Below are positions 7,138 through 15,064 of a DNA stretch of 46,718 bases, piece after piece. Position 1 is the first letter of the stretch. The number at the start of each line of letters is the position of its first letter. Under the pieces are notes generated by a model, which had not been told where the DNA came from, searched no databases, and worked only from the letters and a program-made list of their open reading frames with translations. This DNA comes from Streptomyces humi. Lineage in GTDB: Bacteria; Actinomycetota; Actinomycetes; Streptomycetales; Streptomycetaceae. The position numbers and the translations under genes are program-made. Location: contig NZ_LBMU02000056.1 of the NCBI RefSeq assembly GCF_001005085.2, positions 1 to 46,718 of the forward strand, in the 5' to 3' direction.

Positions 7138-8989
7138 CGTCGGCCGGTGCCGCCGCCGCCGGCAGCCGCAGCGTGAACCGGGCTCCCTCGCCCGGTTCGC
7201 TCTCCGCCTCGGCGGTGCCGTCGTGGGCGGCGACCAGGTGCCGGACGATCGGCAGGCCGAGGCCGCTGCCCCCGGTACGGCGGCTGCGGGACTTCTCGGC
7301 GCGCCAGAACCGTTCGAAGACGTGCGGCAGGTCCTCCGCCGCGATGCCCTGCCCGGTGTCGGTGACGGTGAGGACGATGTCCCCACCGTCGTGACGGGCG
7401 GTCAGTGTGACCGTCCCGTCGGCGGGAGTGTGCCGGATCGCGTTGGAGACCAGGTTGCCGAGCGCCTGCCGCATCCGCACCGGGTCGGCGAAGAGCCAGG
7501 CGGTGCCGTCGGCGTCGGTCAGCAGGGCGACCCCGGCCGCGTCGGCGGCGACCCGGTGCGCGGCGGCGACCTGGTCGATCAGGTCGGCGGCGCGGACCGG
7601 TTCGCGGTGCACCCGCAGGGTGCCGGCGTCGGCGGCGGCCAGGTCCTGGAGGTCGTCGATGATCCGCTGGAGGACCAGGGCCTCCTCGTGCAGGGAACCC
7701 AGCAGGGCCGGGTCGGGGTCGACGACACCGTCCCGGGTGACCTCCAGCCAGCCGCGGATGTTGGTGAGCGGGCTGCGCAGTTCGTGGGCGATGTCGCTGA
7801 CCATCGCCCGGCGCTGCTCCTCCAGGCGTTCCCGGCGCTCGGTCAGGTCGTTGAACGCCTCCGCGAGCAGCCCGGTCTCGTCCCGGGTGCGTACCGGTGC
7901 CCGGACGTGCAGTTCGGGCGGCTGCTGGGCGGCGAGGGTCAGCGCGCGCAGCGGCCTTACCAGACGGGTGGCGACCACGGCGGTGACGGCGACCGTGACG
8001 GCGAGGACCAGGCCGGCCGCGCCCACGATCCTGGCCTTGTTGGCCGGGGACATGTCGAAGCGGGGCGCGGCCTGGTCGCCGATGCCGAGGAACAGTTCGG
8101 CGGCGGGGGCGACATAGGGTTCGAGCTGGGTGCGGCGGGCCGCGGTGACGCAGTTCTTGGCGGTCTGGTCCGACCGCGACCTGACGTCCTTCCTGGTGAC
8201 GAGGAATCCGCCGGAGACCGGGTTGCGTCCCGTCGTGTCGTAGGTCAGGGAGAGTTCGCTGCCCAGGTCCATGTCCTTGGCCCGCAGGCAGGGGCGGACC
8301 AGGTCCGTCAGCCCGGCGAGGGCCTTGTCCTCGGTCCGGGTCGGATGGGCGAGCACGTTGTTCATCTCGGCGGCCGGATCGCCGAAGACCGCGCCGCAGT
8401 CGGACTTGCGGTACAGGAAGCTGTCCGTGCCGTCGTCGACGACGAGATAGGGGCGCCCGGCCGGGGTGTGCCGGACGGTGGTCGGGGCGCCGACGCGGTC
8501 GAAGCAGCTCTGCACCTTTTTCGCGACCGCGTCCAGTCCGTCGCGCTCGGTCGTGGTCAGCCGGTACGGCCCGACCGCACGCGGGTCGATGCCGCTGAGC
8601 TGGGCGCCGAACTCGGTGTAGGTGTCGGTGTGCAGGGGGTCGACGGCGGCGGCCGGCCGGGGCGGCAGCGGGGTGTCGTGCGGGGCGGAGTCGGCGATCA
8701 GGGTGCGGTCGGCGGTGGTCAGCGCGATCCGCCGGCCGGTCTTCGCGGCCAGCGTCCGCACGGTGCGCCCGACCCCGGCCCAGTCGGGGTGGTCCGCCGC
8801 GTAGCCGCTGAGCTCGGCGAGGATCTTGTTGTCGGCGGCGAGGTCCTGGCCCTGTTCCTCCTCCAGCGCGCTGGTGGTGGTCGTCACGGCGAGCCAGGCG
8901 GTGGCGGCCACGGAGCAGACGGCGATCAGCACCGAGGCGAACAGCAGCCGGACCAGCAGCCGTTTGCGCCACGGTATCCGCGGCGTCAC
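7130..8989 (-). CDS. Two-component sensor histidine kinase
   Basis: A 619-residue membrane kinase. A transmembrane helix lies at about residues 11-35. It is followed by an extracellular sensor region of roughly 300 residues with four cysteines (SCFD, DCGA, PCLR, NCVT), a second helix (VGAAGLVLAVTVAVTAVVA), HAMP, and HisKA with the phospho-acceptor His near residue 402 (SDIAHELRSPL). The HATPase_c domain shows LGNLVSNAIRHTP, DTGQGIA and GGSGLGLPIV. The start is GTG at 8989, which shares GTGA with the stop of the response regulator, so the two are translationally coupled. The paired cysteines suggest disulfides or redox sensing outside the cell. Confidence 0.93.
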   Translation of the reverse strand: MTPRIPWRKRLLVRLLFASVLIAVCSVAATAWLAVTTTTSALEEEQGQDLAADNKILAELSGYAADHPDWAGVGRTVRTLAAKTGRRIALTTADRTLIADSAPHDTPLPPRPAAAVDPLHTDTYTEFGAQLSGIDPRAVGPYRLTTTERDGLDAVAKKVQSCFDRVGAPTTVRHTPAGRPYLVVDDGTDSFLYRKSDCGAVFGDPAAEMNNVLAHPTRTEDKALAGLTDLVRPCLRAKDMDLGSELSLTYDTTGRNPVSGGFLVTRKDVRSRSDQTAKNCVTAARRTQLEPYVAPAAELFLGIGDQAAPRFDMSPANKARIVGAAGLVLAVTVAVTAVVATRLVRPLRALTLAAQQPPELHVRAPVRTRDETGLLAEAFNDLTERRERLEEQRRAMVSDIAHELRSPLTNIRGWLEVTRDGVVDPDPALLGSLHEEALVLQRIIDDLQDLAAADAGTLRVHREPVRAADLIDQVAAAHRVAADAAGVALLTDADGTAWLFADPVRMRQALGNLVSNAIRHTPADGTVTLTARHDGGDIVLTVTDTGQGIAAEDLPHVFERFWRAEKSRSRRTGGSGLGLPIVRHLVAAHDGTAEAESEPGEGARFTLRLPAAAAPADVS

Positions 8990-9684
8990 GGCCGGCCGCC
9001 GCTCAGCTTGTAGCCGACGCCGAACACCGTGACCAGCCGTACCGGCCGGCGCGGGTCGGCCTCGATCTTCCGGCGCAGGTTCATCACGTGGACGTCGACG
9101 GCGCGTTCGGTGGAGGACCGGTCGAAGCCGCGGGTGCACTGGAGCAACTGCCGCCGGCTGAAGACCCGGTCGGGTTCCCCGGCCATGGCGAGCAGGATCT
9201 GGAACTCGGCGGGGGTCACCTCCACCGGCTCGCCGTCGCAGCGCACCTCGTGCCGCACCGGGTCGACGCTGATCCCGGCGGCGGTCACGGCGGGCTCCTC
9301 CCGGACGGCGGCGGTCCGCCCGCTGCGCCGCAGGATCGTCCGGATCCGGGCCATCAGCTCGCGGGGACTGTACGGCTTGGTCATGTAGTCGTCGGCGCCC
9401 AGCTCCAGGCCGAGCAGCACGTCGTCCTCGTCGGACCGGGCCGTGAGCATCAGCACCGGGATCTCCGGGTCGCCGCCGCGCAGCACCCGGCACACGCCGA
9501 AGCCGTCGATCACCGGGAGCATCAGGTCGAGGACGACCAGGTCGGGGCCGAGCCGCCGGGCCGCGTCCAGCGCCGCGGCCCCGTCGTGGACCACGGTCGC
9601 GGTATGGCCCTCGGCGAGCAGGGACCGCCGGATCAGTTCGGCCTGCATCTCGTCGTCCTCGGCGACCAGCACATGTGCGCACAC
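8986..9684 (-). CDS. OmpR/PhoB-family response regulator
   Basis: A 232-residue DNA-binding response regulator. The receiver domain has the acidic pocket AEDDE, phospho-acceptor Asp in DLVVLDLMLP and Lys in MTKPYSPREL. The C-terminal winged helix reads VTPAEFQILLAMAGEPDRVFSRRQLL through RTVDVHV-type contacts to VFGVGYKL. The start is GTG at 9684, with an AGGA-type site about 9 bases upstream. It partners the kinase that overlaps its stop codon by 4 bases. Its start lies 19 bases after the stop of the upstream L,D-transpeptidase gene, so all three may be one operon concerned with the cell envelope. Confidence 0.93.
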   Translation of the reverse strand: MCAHVLVAEDDEMQAELIRRSLLAEGHTATVVHDGAAALDAARRLGPDLVVLDLMLPVIDGFGVCRVLRGGDPEIPVLMLTARSDEDDVLLGLELGADDYMTKPYSPRELMARIRTILRRSGRTAAVREEPAVTAAGISVDPVRHEVRCDGEPVEVTPAEFQILLAMAGEPDRVFSRRQLLQCTRGFDRSSTERAVDVHVMNLRRKIEADPRRPVRLVTVFGVGYKLSGGRP

Positions 9685-9703
9685 AGGTTCGGATCCTAGG
9701 TGC

Positions 9704-10441
9704 CTACCGCGCCAGCCAGTCGGCGTACCCCATCACGACCACCGGGTGCCGGTGCGGGTCGAGGGTGCGCAGCAGTTCCCTCATGTGTGCCTTGGCGACA
9801 CTGACGCAGGCGTGCGTGGGCCCGCCGTGGTCGACGTGCAGCCAGACGCCACCGCCGCGCGCGGCACCCAGCGGCCGGGTCCAGTCGAGCGGCGAGGTGC
9901 CCGCCTCGCGGTTGTAGTTGATGGCGACGACGTAGTCGAAGGACCCCTCCAGCGGCTCGCCCTCGAAGCCGGTCCCGGGCGAGTAGAAGCCGTTCGAGTG
10001 GTGGTACGGCAGCCTGCTCCCGGGATCGGCCAGCAGGCCGCCCGCGTCGGTCAGGCCGTACACCCCGACGGGCGAGCGCAGGTCCCCGGCCATGTGGTGC
10101 TCGCTCCAGCCGTCCCTGCCGTTGTGCGCGGGCCAACTGGCGCCTGGCTGCCAGGTGGTGTCGTCGCGTTCGTAGAGGACGACGGAGGACACCGGGGAGT
10201 CCTTGCCCCGCCCGCGGGCGACGACGACCTGCTCGGCCCGCTCGGGTACAGCGGCCCGCGTCTTCGGCCCGAGCCCTGGTATGCCCTGGTCCTGCGGACT
10301 GTTCTCGGGTGTGGGGGAAGCCGTCGCCGGCGCCGCCCGGCCGTCGTCGGCCCGGCTCTGCGCGGCCTCGGCGCCTCCCCCGCAACCGGACAGCAGAAGG
10401 GGGGAGGCGAGCAGGGCGACAGCGGTTCTGCGTTGGATCAT
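9704..10441 (-). CDS. L,D-transpeptidase (YkuD-like) lipoprotein
   Basis: A 245-residue exported protein. The N terminus has a lipoprotein signal with lipobox LLSGC (Cys20), then a Ser/Pro/Thr linker and a YkuD-like catalytic domain. The catalytic region reads HVDHGGPTHACVSV near residue 205. His and Cys are kept, but the usual SHGC(I/V)R is THACVSV, so it belongs to a divergent branch and may cleave or link peptidoglycan differently. The start is ATG at 10441; in-frame codons further upstream would add a sequence that is not signal-like. The next gene downstream is the response regulator, 19 bases away. Confidence 0.8.
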   Translation of the reverse strand: MIQRRTAVALLASPLLLSGCGGGAEAAQSRADDGRAAPATASPTPENSPQDQGIPGLGPKTRAAVPERAEQVVVARGRGKDSPVSSVVLYERDDTTWQPGASWPAHNGRDGWSEHHMAGDLRSPVGVYGLTDAGGLLADPGSRLPYHHSNGFYSPGTGFEGEPLEGSFDYVVAINYNREAGTSPLDWTRPLGAARGGGVWLHVDHGGPTHACVSVAKAHMRELLRTLDPHRHPVVVMGYADWLAR

Positions 10442-10545
10442 GAGATCGACTCTGGCCGAGAAATGTAAGGAACTGGTCAGTTTCAGAACCCCGTTGGGGG
10501 AGGCACTGCACGACAAGCCCTCACCGGCCCGTACCCGAACCGTCG

Positions 10546-11949
10546 CTACGGCTTGCCCTTCTTGTACAACCACGTCCGGAACAAGGAACCGAGGTCGACC
10601 CCCGACTGCCCTTCGGCCAGCTTCACAAACTCCGCGGTCGTCCCGTGCCCGTACCGGTGTTCACCCGCCCACGCCCGCAGGATCCGGAAGAACACCGCGT
10701 CGCCCACGGCCTTGCGCAGCTCGTGCAGCGTCATCGCACCGCGCGCGTAGACCGGTTCGCCGAAGATGTTCTTCCCGCTTCCCGGGTCCCCCGGCGGGTA
10801 CTCCCACAACGCGTCGCCCGCCGGCTTGGCGTACAGCGCGTCGAAGGTCTTCTGCGCGCTGTCGCCCCCGTGCTGCTCGCTGTAGAGCCACTCGGCGTAC
10901 GTGGCGAAGCCCTCGTTGAGCCAGATGTCCTTCCAGGCGGTCAGGGAGACGGAGTCGCCGAACCACTGGTGGGCGTTCTCGTGGACGAGGGTGCCGAGGT
11001 CGGGCGCGGAGTCGTAGATCGGCCGGCCCTGCGTCTCCAGCGCGTAGCCGACGCTCGGCGCGTGGTCGACGATCGACCCGGCGGCGCGGAACGGGTACGG
11101 CCCGAACAGCTTGCTCTCCCACTCCAGGACCGACGGCAGCTTCTTCAGCACGGCCGCCGAGCCGCTCGCCTCGCGCGGGTCGACCGCGTTGTACACCTTG
11201 ACGCCGTCCCGGGTGGTGTACTGCTCGACCTTGAACTTGCCGACCGTGGCGGTGGCGAGGTACGCGGCCATCGGCTCGCGCTGCCGCCACCGGAAGGTGG
11301 TACGGCCCCCGGACGTGTGCTGTCCGAGCAGGACGCCGTTGGCGACGGCGGTGCGCCCCTCGGGCACGGTGATCGTGAAGTCGTACGACGACTTGTCCTT
11401 GGGGTGGCTGTTCGCCGGGAACCAGGTCATCGCGCCCTGCGGCTCGCCCGCGACGAACGCGCCGTCGTCGGTGCGGATCCAGCCGTCGGCCGAACCGTCG
11501 GGGTCGGTGACCTGCTTGGGGACGCCGTTGTAGCTGACGGCGACCCGGAACTCCCGGCCCTTGGCCAGCGCCCGCGCCGGTGTGACGACGAGTTCCTGTC
11601 CGCTGCGGCCGAAGCGGGCCGTGCGCCCGTCGACCGTCACCCGGGTGACGGTCAGTCCCTTGAGGTCGAGGTCGAAGCGGGTGAGCCGCTGGGTGGCCCG
11701 GGCGGTCAGCACGGCCCTGCCGTCGAGGTGGTGGGAGGAGGTGTCGTAGCGGAGTGTCAGGTCGTAGTGACCCACGTGGTAGCCGCCGTTGCCGCTGAGC
11801 GGGAAGTAGGGGTCGCCCGCTCCCGAGGCGCCGAGCGTGCTCGCCGAGGCCGGTCCGGCGGCGGCGAGCAGGGCCGCCACGGCGACCGGGACGGTGGCGA
11901 GGACGGCCTCGCGGCCAAGGACTGCGGTACGTCTGCGTGCACCCTGCAC
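10546..11949 (-). CDS. Secreted M1-family metallopeptidase
   Basis: A 467-residue zinc aminopeptidase-like protein. An N-terminal signal peptide ends near ASAS. The N-terminal beta domain, the substrate-recognition stretch GYALETQGRP, the zinc motif HENAHQWFG and the third ligand Glu in WLNEGFATYAEW are all visible. It is much shorter than PepN (about 850 residues) because the C-terminal helical domain is missing, as in a known Streptomyces secreted group. The start is GTG at 11949 with GAGGAG about 5 bases upstream. It probably digests extracellular peptides. Confidence 0.9.
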   Translation of the reverse strand: MQGARRRTAVLGREAVLATVPVAVAALLAAAGPASASTLGASGAGDPYFPLSGNGGYHVGHYDLTLRYDTSSHHLDGRAVLTARATQRLTRFDLDLKGLTVTRVTVDGRTARFGRSGQELVVTPARALAKGREFRVAVSYNGVPKQVTDPDGSADGWIRTDDGAFVAGEPQGAMTWFPANSHPKDKSSYDFTITVPEGRTAVANGVLLGQHTSGGRTTFRWRQREPMAAYLATATVGKFKVEQYTTRDGVKVYNAVDPREASGSAAVLKKLPSVLEWESKLFGPYPFRAAGSIVDHAPSVGYALETQGRPIYDSAPDLGTLVHENAHQWFGDSVSLTAWKDIWLNEGFATYAEWLYSEQHGGDSAQKTFDALYAKPAGDALWEYPPGDPGSGKNIFGEPVYARGAMTLHELRKAVGDAVFFRILRAWAGEHRYGHGTTAEFVKLAEGQSGVDLGSLFRTWLYKKGKP

Positions 11950-12117
11950 AGGCGCTCCTCTGTAGGGGGGTGGCCGATGATCAGTGGCCCACCCTAGGCG
12001 CGGCGGTGTCCGCGCTTCCCCCTCATTCAGGTCAAGTCGTGCCGCGTCGAAGGCCGGTGGGACCCGGTTCGCCGCGTACGCTCGCGGAACCGTCACCGAG
12101 CCGAGAGGTGCCCGATC

Positions 12118-12465
12118 GTGAGCGTGCGTGTCCGCAGGATCTACGAACCGCCCGAACCGGAGGACGGGGTGCGGGTCCTGGTGGACCGGCTGTGGCCGCG
12201 CGGGGTGTCCAAGGAGGACGCGCACGTGGACGAGTGGCCGAAGGGGCTGACGCCGTCCACCGAACTGCGCCACTGGTTCCACGAGGGCGGTTCGTACGAG
12301 GAGTTCACCCGCCGTTACGAGGCGGAGCTGGACGCGCCCGAGGCCGCCGGGCTCCTGGACGGCCTGCGGAAGACCGCCCGGAGCCGGAAGGTCACGCTGC
12401 TCACCGCGTCGAAGACGCCGGAGGAGAGCCACGCCACCGTGCTGGCGCGGCTCATCTCCGACTGA
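12118..12465 (+). CDS. DUF488-family protein (YeaO-like)
   Basis: A 115-residue cytoplasmic protein of the DUF488/YeaO family. Conserved features are LVDRLWPRG near the N terminus, ELRHWFHEG, and FTRRYEAEL. The biochemical role of the family is unknown. The start is GTG at 12118 with GAGAGGTG 7 bases upstream. It is divergent from the M1 peptidase gene (168 bases between starts) and convergent with the flavoprotein gene. A 19-bp tandem repeat lies in the convergent gap. Confidence 0.88.
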   Translation: MSVRVRRIYEPPEPEDGVRVLVDRLWPRGVSKEDAHVDEWPKGLTPSTELRHWFHEGGSYEEFTRRYEAELDAPEAAGLLDGLRKTARSRKVTLLTASKTPEESHATVLARLISD

Positions 12466-12477
12466 TCGCAGGCCGCC

Positions 12478-12534
12478 GGCCGCTGATCAGGCCGGCGGCC
12501 GCTGATCAGGCCGGCGGCCGTTGCTCAGGCCGTC
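12478..12534. repeat. 19-bp tandem repeat between convergent genes
   Basis: Two perfect 19-bp units (12478-12496 and 12497-12515) are followed by a diverged third unit (12516-12534) that runs into the 3' end of the flavoprotein gene. Each unit contains GGCC arms around CTGATCAG and can fold into a hairpin. It probably acts as a bidirectional terminator and arose by tandem duplication. Confidence 0.75.
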
Positions 12535-14219
12535 TGCTGGGCCGCCGCGCGCCCCGCCGCCCGCCCCGAGAACAGGCAGCCGCCGAGGAAGGTGCCCTCC
12601 AGCGCGTTGTAGCCGTGCACACCGCCGCCGCCGAACCCCGCCACCTCGCCGGCCGCGTACAGACCGCCGATCGGCTCGCCGTCCGCGCCGAGGGCACGGG
12701 AGTCCAGGTCGGTCTGGATGCCTCCGAGCGTCTTGCGGGTGAGCACGTGCAGCTTGACGCCGATCAGCGGGCCCGCGGCCGGGTCGAGGATGCGGTGCGG
12801 GGTGGCGACCCGGCCCAGCCGGTCGCCGATGTAGCGGCGGGCGTTGTGGATGCCCTGGACCTGGGAGTCCTTGCTGTAGGAGTTGTGGATCTGGAGGTCG
12901 CGGGCGACGATCTGGCGGCGCACCGCGGCCGCGTCGAGCAGCGCCTTGTCGGTGAGCGCGTTCATCTTCTCGACCAGCTGGTCGAGGGAGTTCGCGGTCA
13001 CGAAGTCCGCGCCGTGGTCGAGGAAGGCCTGGACCGGACCGGGCGCGCCCTTGCCGAGCAGCCGGTCGCGGAGCACGGCCTTGCGGTCCTTGGCGGTGAT
13101 GTCGGGGTTCTGCTCTGAGCCGGAGAGCGCGAACTCCTTCTCCACGATCTTCCGGGTGAGGACGAACCAGGAGTGGTCGTACCCGGCGATGTCCTCGGTG
13201 GTGCGCAGGTACTTGAGGGTGCTGAGGGTGTCGTAGCCGGGCAGGCAGGGGTCGGGCAGCCGGCGGCCGAGGGCGTCGAGCCAGATCGAGGACGGGCCGG
13301 GCAGGATGCGGATGCCGTGGCCGGGCCAGACGGAGTTCCAGTTCTGGATGCCCTCGGTGTAGTGCCACATGCGGTCGCGGTTGACCAGGCGGACCCCGGC
13401 CCCGGCGCTGATGTCGAGCATCCTGCCGTCCACGTAGGCGGGGACGCCGGTGACCATCTCGGCCGGGGGTGTCCCGAGCCGTTCGGGCCAGTAGCGGCGC
13501 ACGATGTCGTGGTCGGCGCCGATGCCCCCGGTGGTGACGACGACGGCCTGGGCGGTGAGTTCGAAGTCACCGGCGCGGTCGCGGTTGGAGGCGGCTCCGC
13601 GCGGTGCGTCGTCGGCGGCGAGGACCGTGCCGCGCACGCCGCGTGCCTCGCCGTCCTCGATGACGAGCTGGTCCACCTGGTGGCGGTGGTAGAAGGTGAG
13701 CAGTCCGTCGCGGGCGGCCTGCTTGGCGTACCGGACGAAGGGTTCGACCACGCCGGTGCCGGTGCCCCAGGCGACATGGAAGCGGGGTACGGAGTTGCCG
13801 TGCCCGTCGGCGCGCAGGTCGCCGCGTTCGGCCCAGCCGACGGTCGGCAGCAGGCTGATGCCGTGGCTCAGCAGCCAGGGCCGCTTCTCCCCGGCCGCGA
13901 ACTCGACGTAGGCGCGGGCCCAGCGCACCGCCCAGGAGTCCTCGTCGTCCTCGCGGTCGAACTGCGCGCTGCCCCGCCAGTCGCTCCAGGCCAGGTCGAG
14001 GCTGTCCTTGATGCCGAGGCGGCGTTGCTCCGGCGAGTCGACGAGGAAGAGCCCGCCGAAGGACCAGAACGCCTGGCCGCCCAGGTTGGCGGCGTTCTCC
14101 TGGTCGACGAGGGCGACGCGCCTGCCCCTGCTGGTGAGTTCGTGCGCCGCGACCAGGCCGGCGAGGCCCGCTCCGACGACGATGACGTCCGCGTCCATGG
14201 CGTCCGTTGCCTTTCTCAT
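12525..14219 (-). CDS. FAD-binding dehydrogenase, KstD/fumarate reductase-like
   Basis: A 564-residue flavoprotein of the FAD_binding_2 family. The dinucleotide fold is at the N terminus (DVIVVGAGLAGLVAAHELTSRGRRVALVDQE). The C-terminal FAD contact is GGLYAAGEVAGFGGGGVHGYNALEGTFLGGCLFSGR. Relatives include 3-ketosteroid dehydrogenase-like and fumarate reductase-like enzymes; the substrate is unknown. The ATG at 14219 shares ATGA with the TetR stop, so it is coupled. A second ATG at 14198, with GAAAGG upstream, gives the more usual N terminus MDADVIVVG and may be the true start. Cotranscription with the TetR gene suggests induction by its substrate. Confidence 0.88.
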   Translation of the reverse strand: MRKATDAMDADVIVVGAGLAGLVAAHELTSRGRRVALVDQENAANLGGQAFWSFGGLFLVDSPEQRRLGIKDSLDLAWSDWRGSAQFDREDDEDSWAVRWARAYVEFAAGEKRPWLLSHGISLLPTVGWAERGDLRADGHGNSVPRFHVAWGTGTGVVEPFVRYAKQAARDGLLTFYHRHQVDQLVIEDGEARGVRGTVLAADDAPRGAASNRDRAGDFELTAQAVVVTTGGIGADHDIVRRYWPERLGTPPAEMVTGVPAYVDGRMLDISAGAGVRLVNRDRMWHYTEGIQNWNSVWPGHGIRILPGPSSIWLDALGRRLPDPCLPGYDTLSTLKYLRTTEDIAGYDHSWFVLTRKIVEKEFALSGSEQNPDITAKDRKAVLRDRLLGKGAPGPVQAFLDHGADFVTANSLDQLVEKMNALTDKALLDAAAVRRQIVARDLQIHNSYSKDSQVQGIHNARRYIGDRLGRVATPHRILDPAAGPLIGVKLHVLTRKTLGGIQTDLDSRALGADGEPIGGLYAAGEVAGFGGGGVHGYNALEGTFLGGCLFSGRAAGRAAAQQTA

Positions 14220-14920
14220 TGGGAGGCCGATCCGAGGGTCGATCCGGTGGACCACCGGGTCGATCCGGTGGACCCGGTCGATCCGGTCGATCCGGTCGAT
14301 CCGGTCGATCCGGTCGGGGCGCCGCCGTCGGTCAGCAGCGCGGTGAGCAGTTGCTTGAGCCAGGCGCGGGCCCCGGCCACGTCCCTGTCGAGCAGCAGCT
14401 GGGTGGTGACGCCGTCGTAGGCGGCGACCACGGCGTGGGCGGCGGAGTCCGCGTCGCCCAGCACGGCGGGGAGCGGGGCCCGGGAGAGCCGGTCGGCGAT
14501 GGCGCGGCGCAGCCGGGCGCGGTGGTCGAGAAGGGCCTCTGCGACGGCCGCGTCCCGGGCCGCGTGCACCAGGAAGTCGGTCTTCACCAGCAGCCAGTCG
14601 ACGTCGAGGAGCAGGACCTCGGTCACCCGGTCGACGGAGGCGGGCACGTCCAGGCCGGGTCCGTCGAGGGCGAGGGCGTCCGCGACCTGCTGGGCGATGA
14701 GGTCGGCGCGGTCCCGGTAGAGGGCGAAGAACAGTTCGTCGAGGGTGGCGAAGTTGGAGTAGAAGGCGCCCCGGCTGAACCCGGCGGCCTCGCAGACCTC
14801 CTCGATGGAGACCCGTCCGAATCCCTTGGCGGCGAACACGGTGAAGGCGGCGTCGAGCAGCCGGGCCCGGGTCCGCACCCGTCGCCTGGTCACCCGCTGG
14901 GGCGTGCCGTCCACAGCCAT
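14216..14920 (-). CDS. TetR-family regulator with repeated Thr-Gly-Ser tail
   Basis: A 234-residue TetR repressor. The helix-turn-helix is ARLLDAAFTVFAAKGFGRVSIEEVCEAAGFSRGAFYSNF (about residues 16-54). The ligand domain is of the usual size. The last 35 or so residues are an odd low-complexity tail of repeated Gly-Ser-Thr encoded by 9-bp repeats. ATG at 14920 is chosen because GGAGG lies 7 bases upstream. It is coupled by ATGA to the downstream flavoprotein gene and probably represses its own operon through the tandem operators at 14937-14969. Confidence 0.9.
   Translation of the reverse strand: MAVDGTPQRVTRRRVRTRARLLDAAFTVFAAKGFGRVSIEEVCEAAGFSRGAFYSNFATLDELFFALYRDRADLIAQQVADALALDGPGLDVPASVDRVTEVLLLDVDWLLVKTDFLVHAARDAAVAEALLDHRARLRRAIADRLSRAPLPAVLGDADSAAHAVVAAYDGVTTQLLLDRDVAGARAWLKQLLTALLTDGGAPTGSTGSTGSTGSTGSTGSTRWSTGSTLGSASQ
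14228..14325. repeat. 9-bp tandem repeat in the TetR C-terminal coding tail
   Basis: Five perfect copies of CCGGTCGAT run from 14274 to 14318, followed by a partial copy. Diverged copies extend down to about 14228. The unit is a multiple of 3, so the protein frame is kept and the tail reads Gly-Ser-Thr repeats. Copy-number change would alter tail length without breaking the gene. Confidence 0.85.
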
Positions 14921-14936
14921 GTCCGGACCTCCGTTC

Positions 14937-14969
14937 GATACGCGAATGTATCGGATACACGAATGTATC
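14937..14969. promoter_or_regulatory. Tandem palindromic operators upstream of the TetR operon
   Basis: Two 16-bp sites, 14937-14952 and 14954-14969, are separated by one base and differ at one position. On the minus strand each reads GATACATTCG(T/C)GTATC. The second site has perfect arms GATACA/TGTATC. They start 17 bases before the TetR start codon at 14920 and lie about 95 bases upstream of the divergent alkB start. Two TetR dimers bound side by side is the most likely use. Confidence 0.65.
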
Positions 14970-15028
14970 GAAAGGGCCTCGCGCCCGGCCTCCTCGCGCG
15001 CCGGCCTCGCGGTCCCGGCCCGAGGAAT

Positions 15029-15044
15029 CAGAACATATTTTCGA
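15029..15044. promoter_or_regulatory. Possible LexA (SOS) box in front of alkB
   Basis: The site reads CAGAAC, ATAT, TTTCGA. It compares with the actinobacterial LexA pattern TCGAAC-N4-GTTCGA, with three mismatches in twelve. It lies 21 bases before the start codon of a DNA-alkylation-repair gene, in the likely core promoter. The mismatches make this tentative. Confidence 0.35.
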
Positions 15045-15064
15045 TTAAGGAGTACGCTGGCTCT

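Noticed and set aside
7130..9682. A single minus-strand open frame of 850 codons across both two-component genes
   Set aside because: Only the part from the GTG at 8989 encodes a kinase. The rest is a shadow frame across the response regulator, which is clear in its own frame.
12525..14960. One 811-codon frame joining the TetR region to the flavoprotein
   Set aside because: The TetR protein is read in a different frame and is complete; the flavoprotein starts at the ATGA overlap at 14219.
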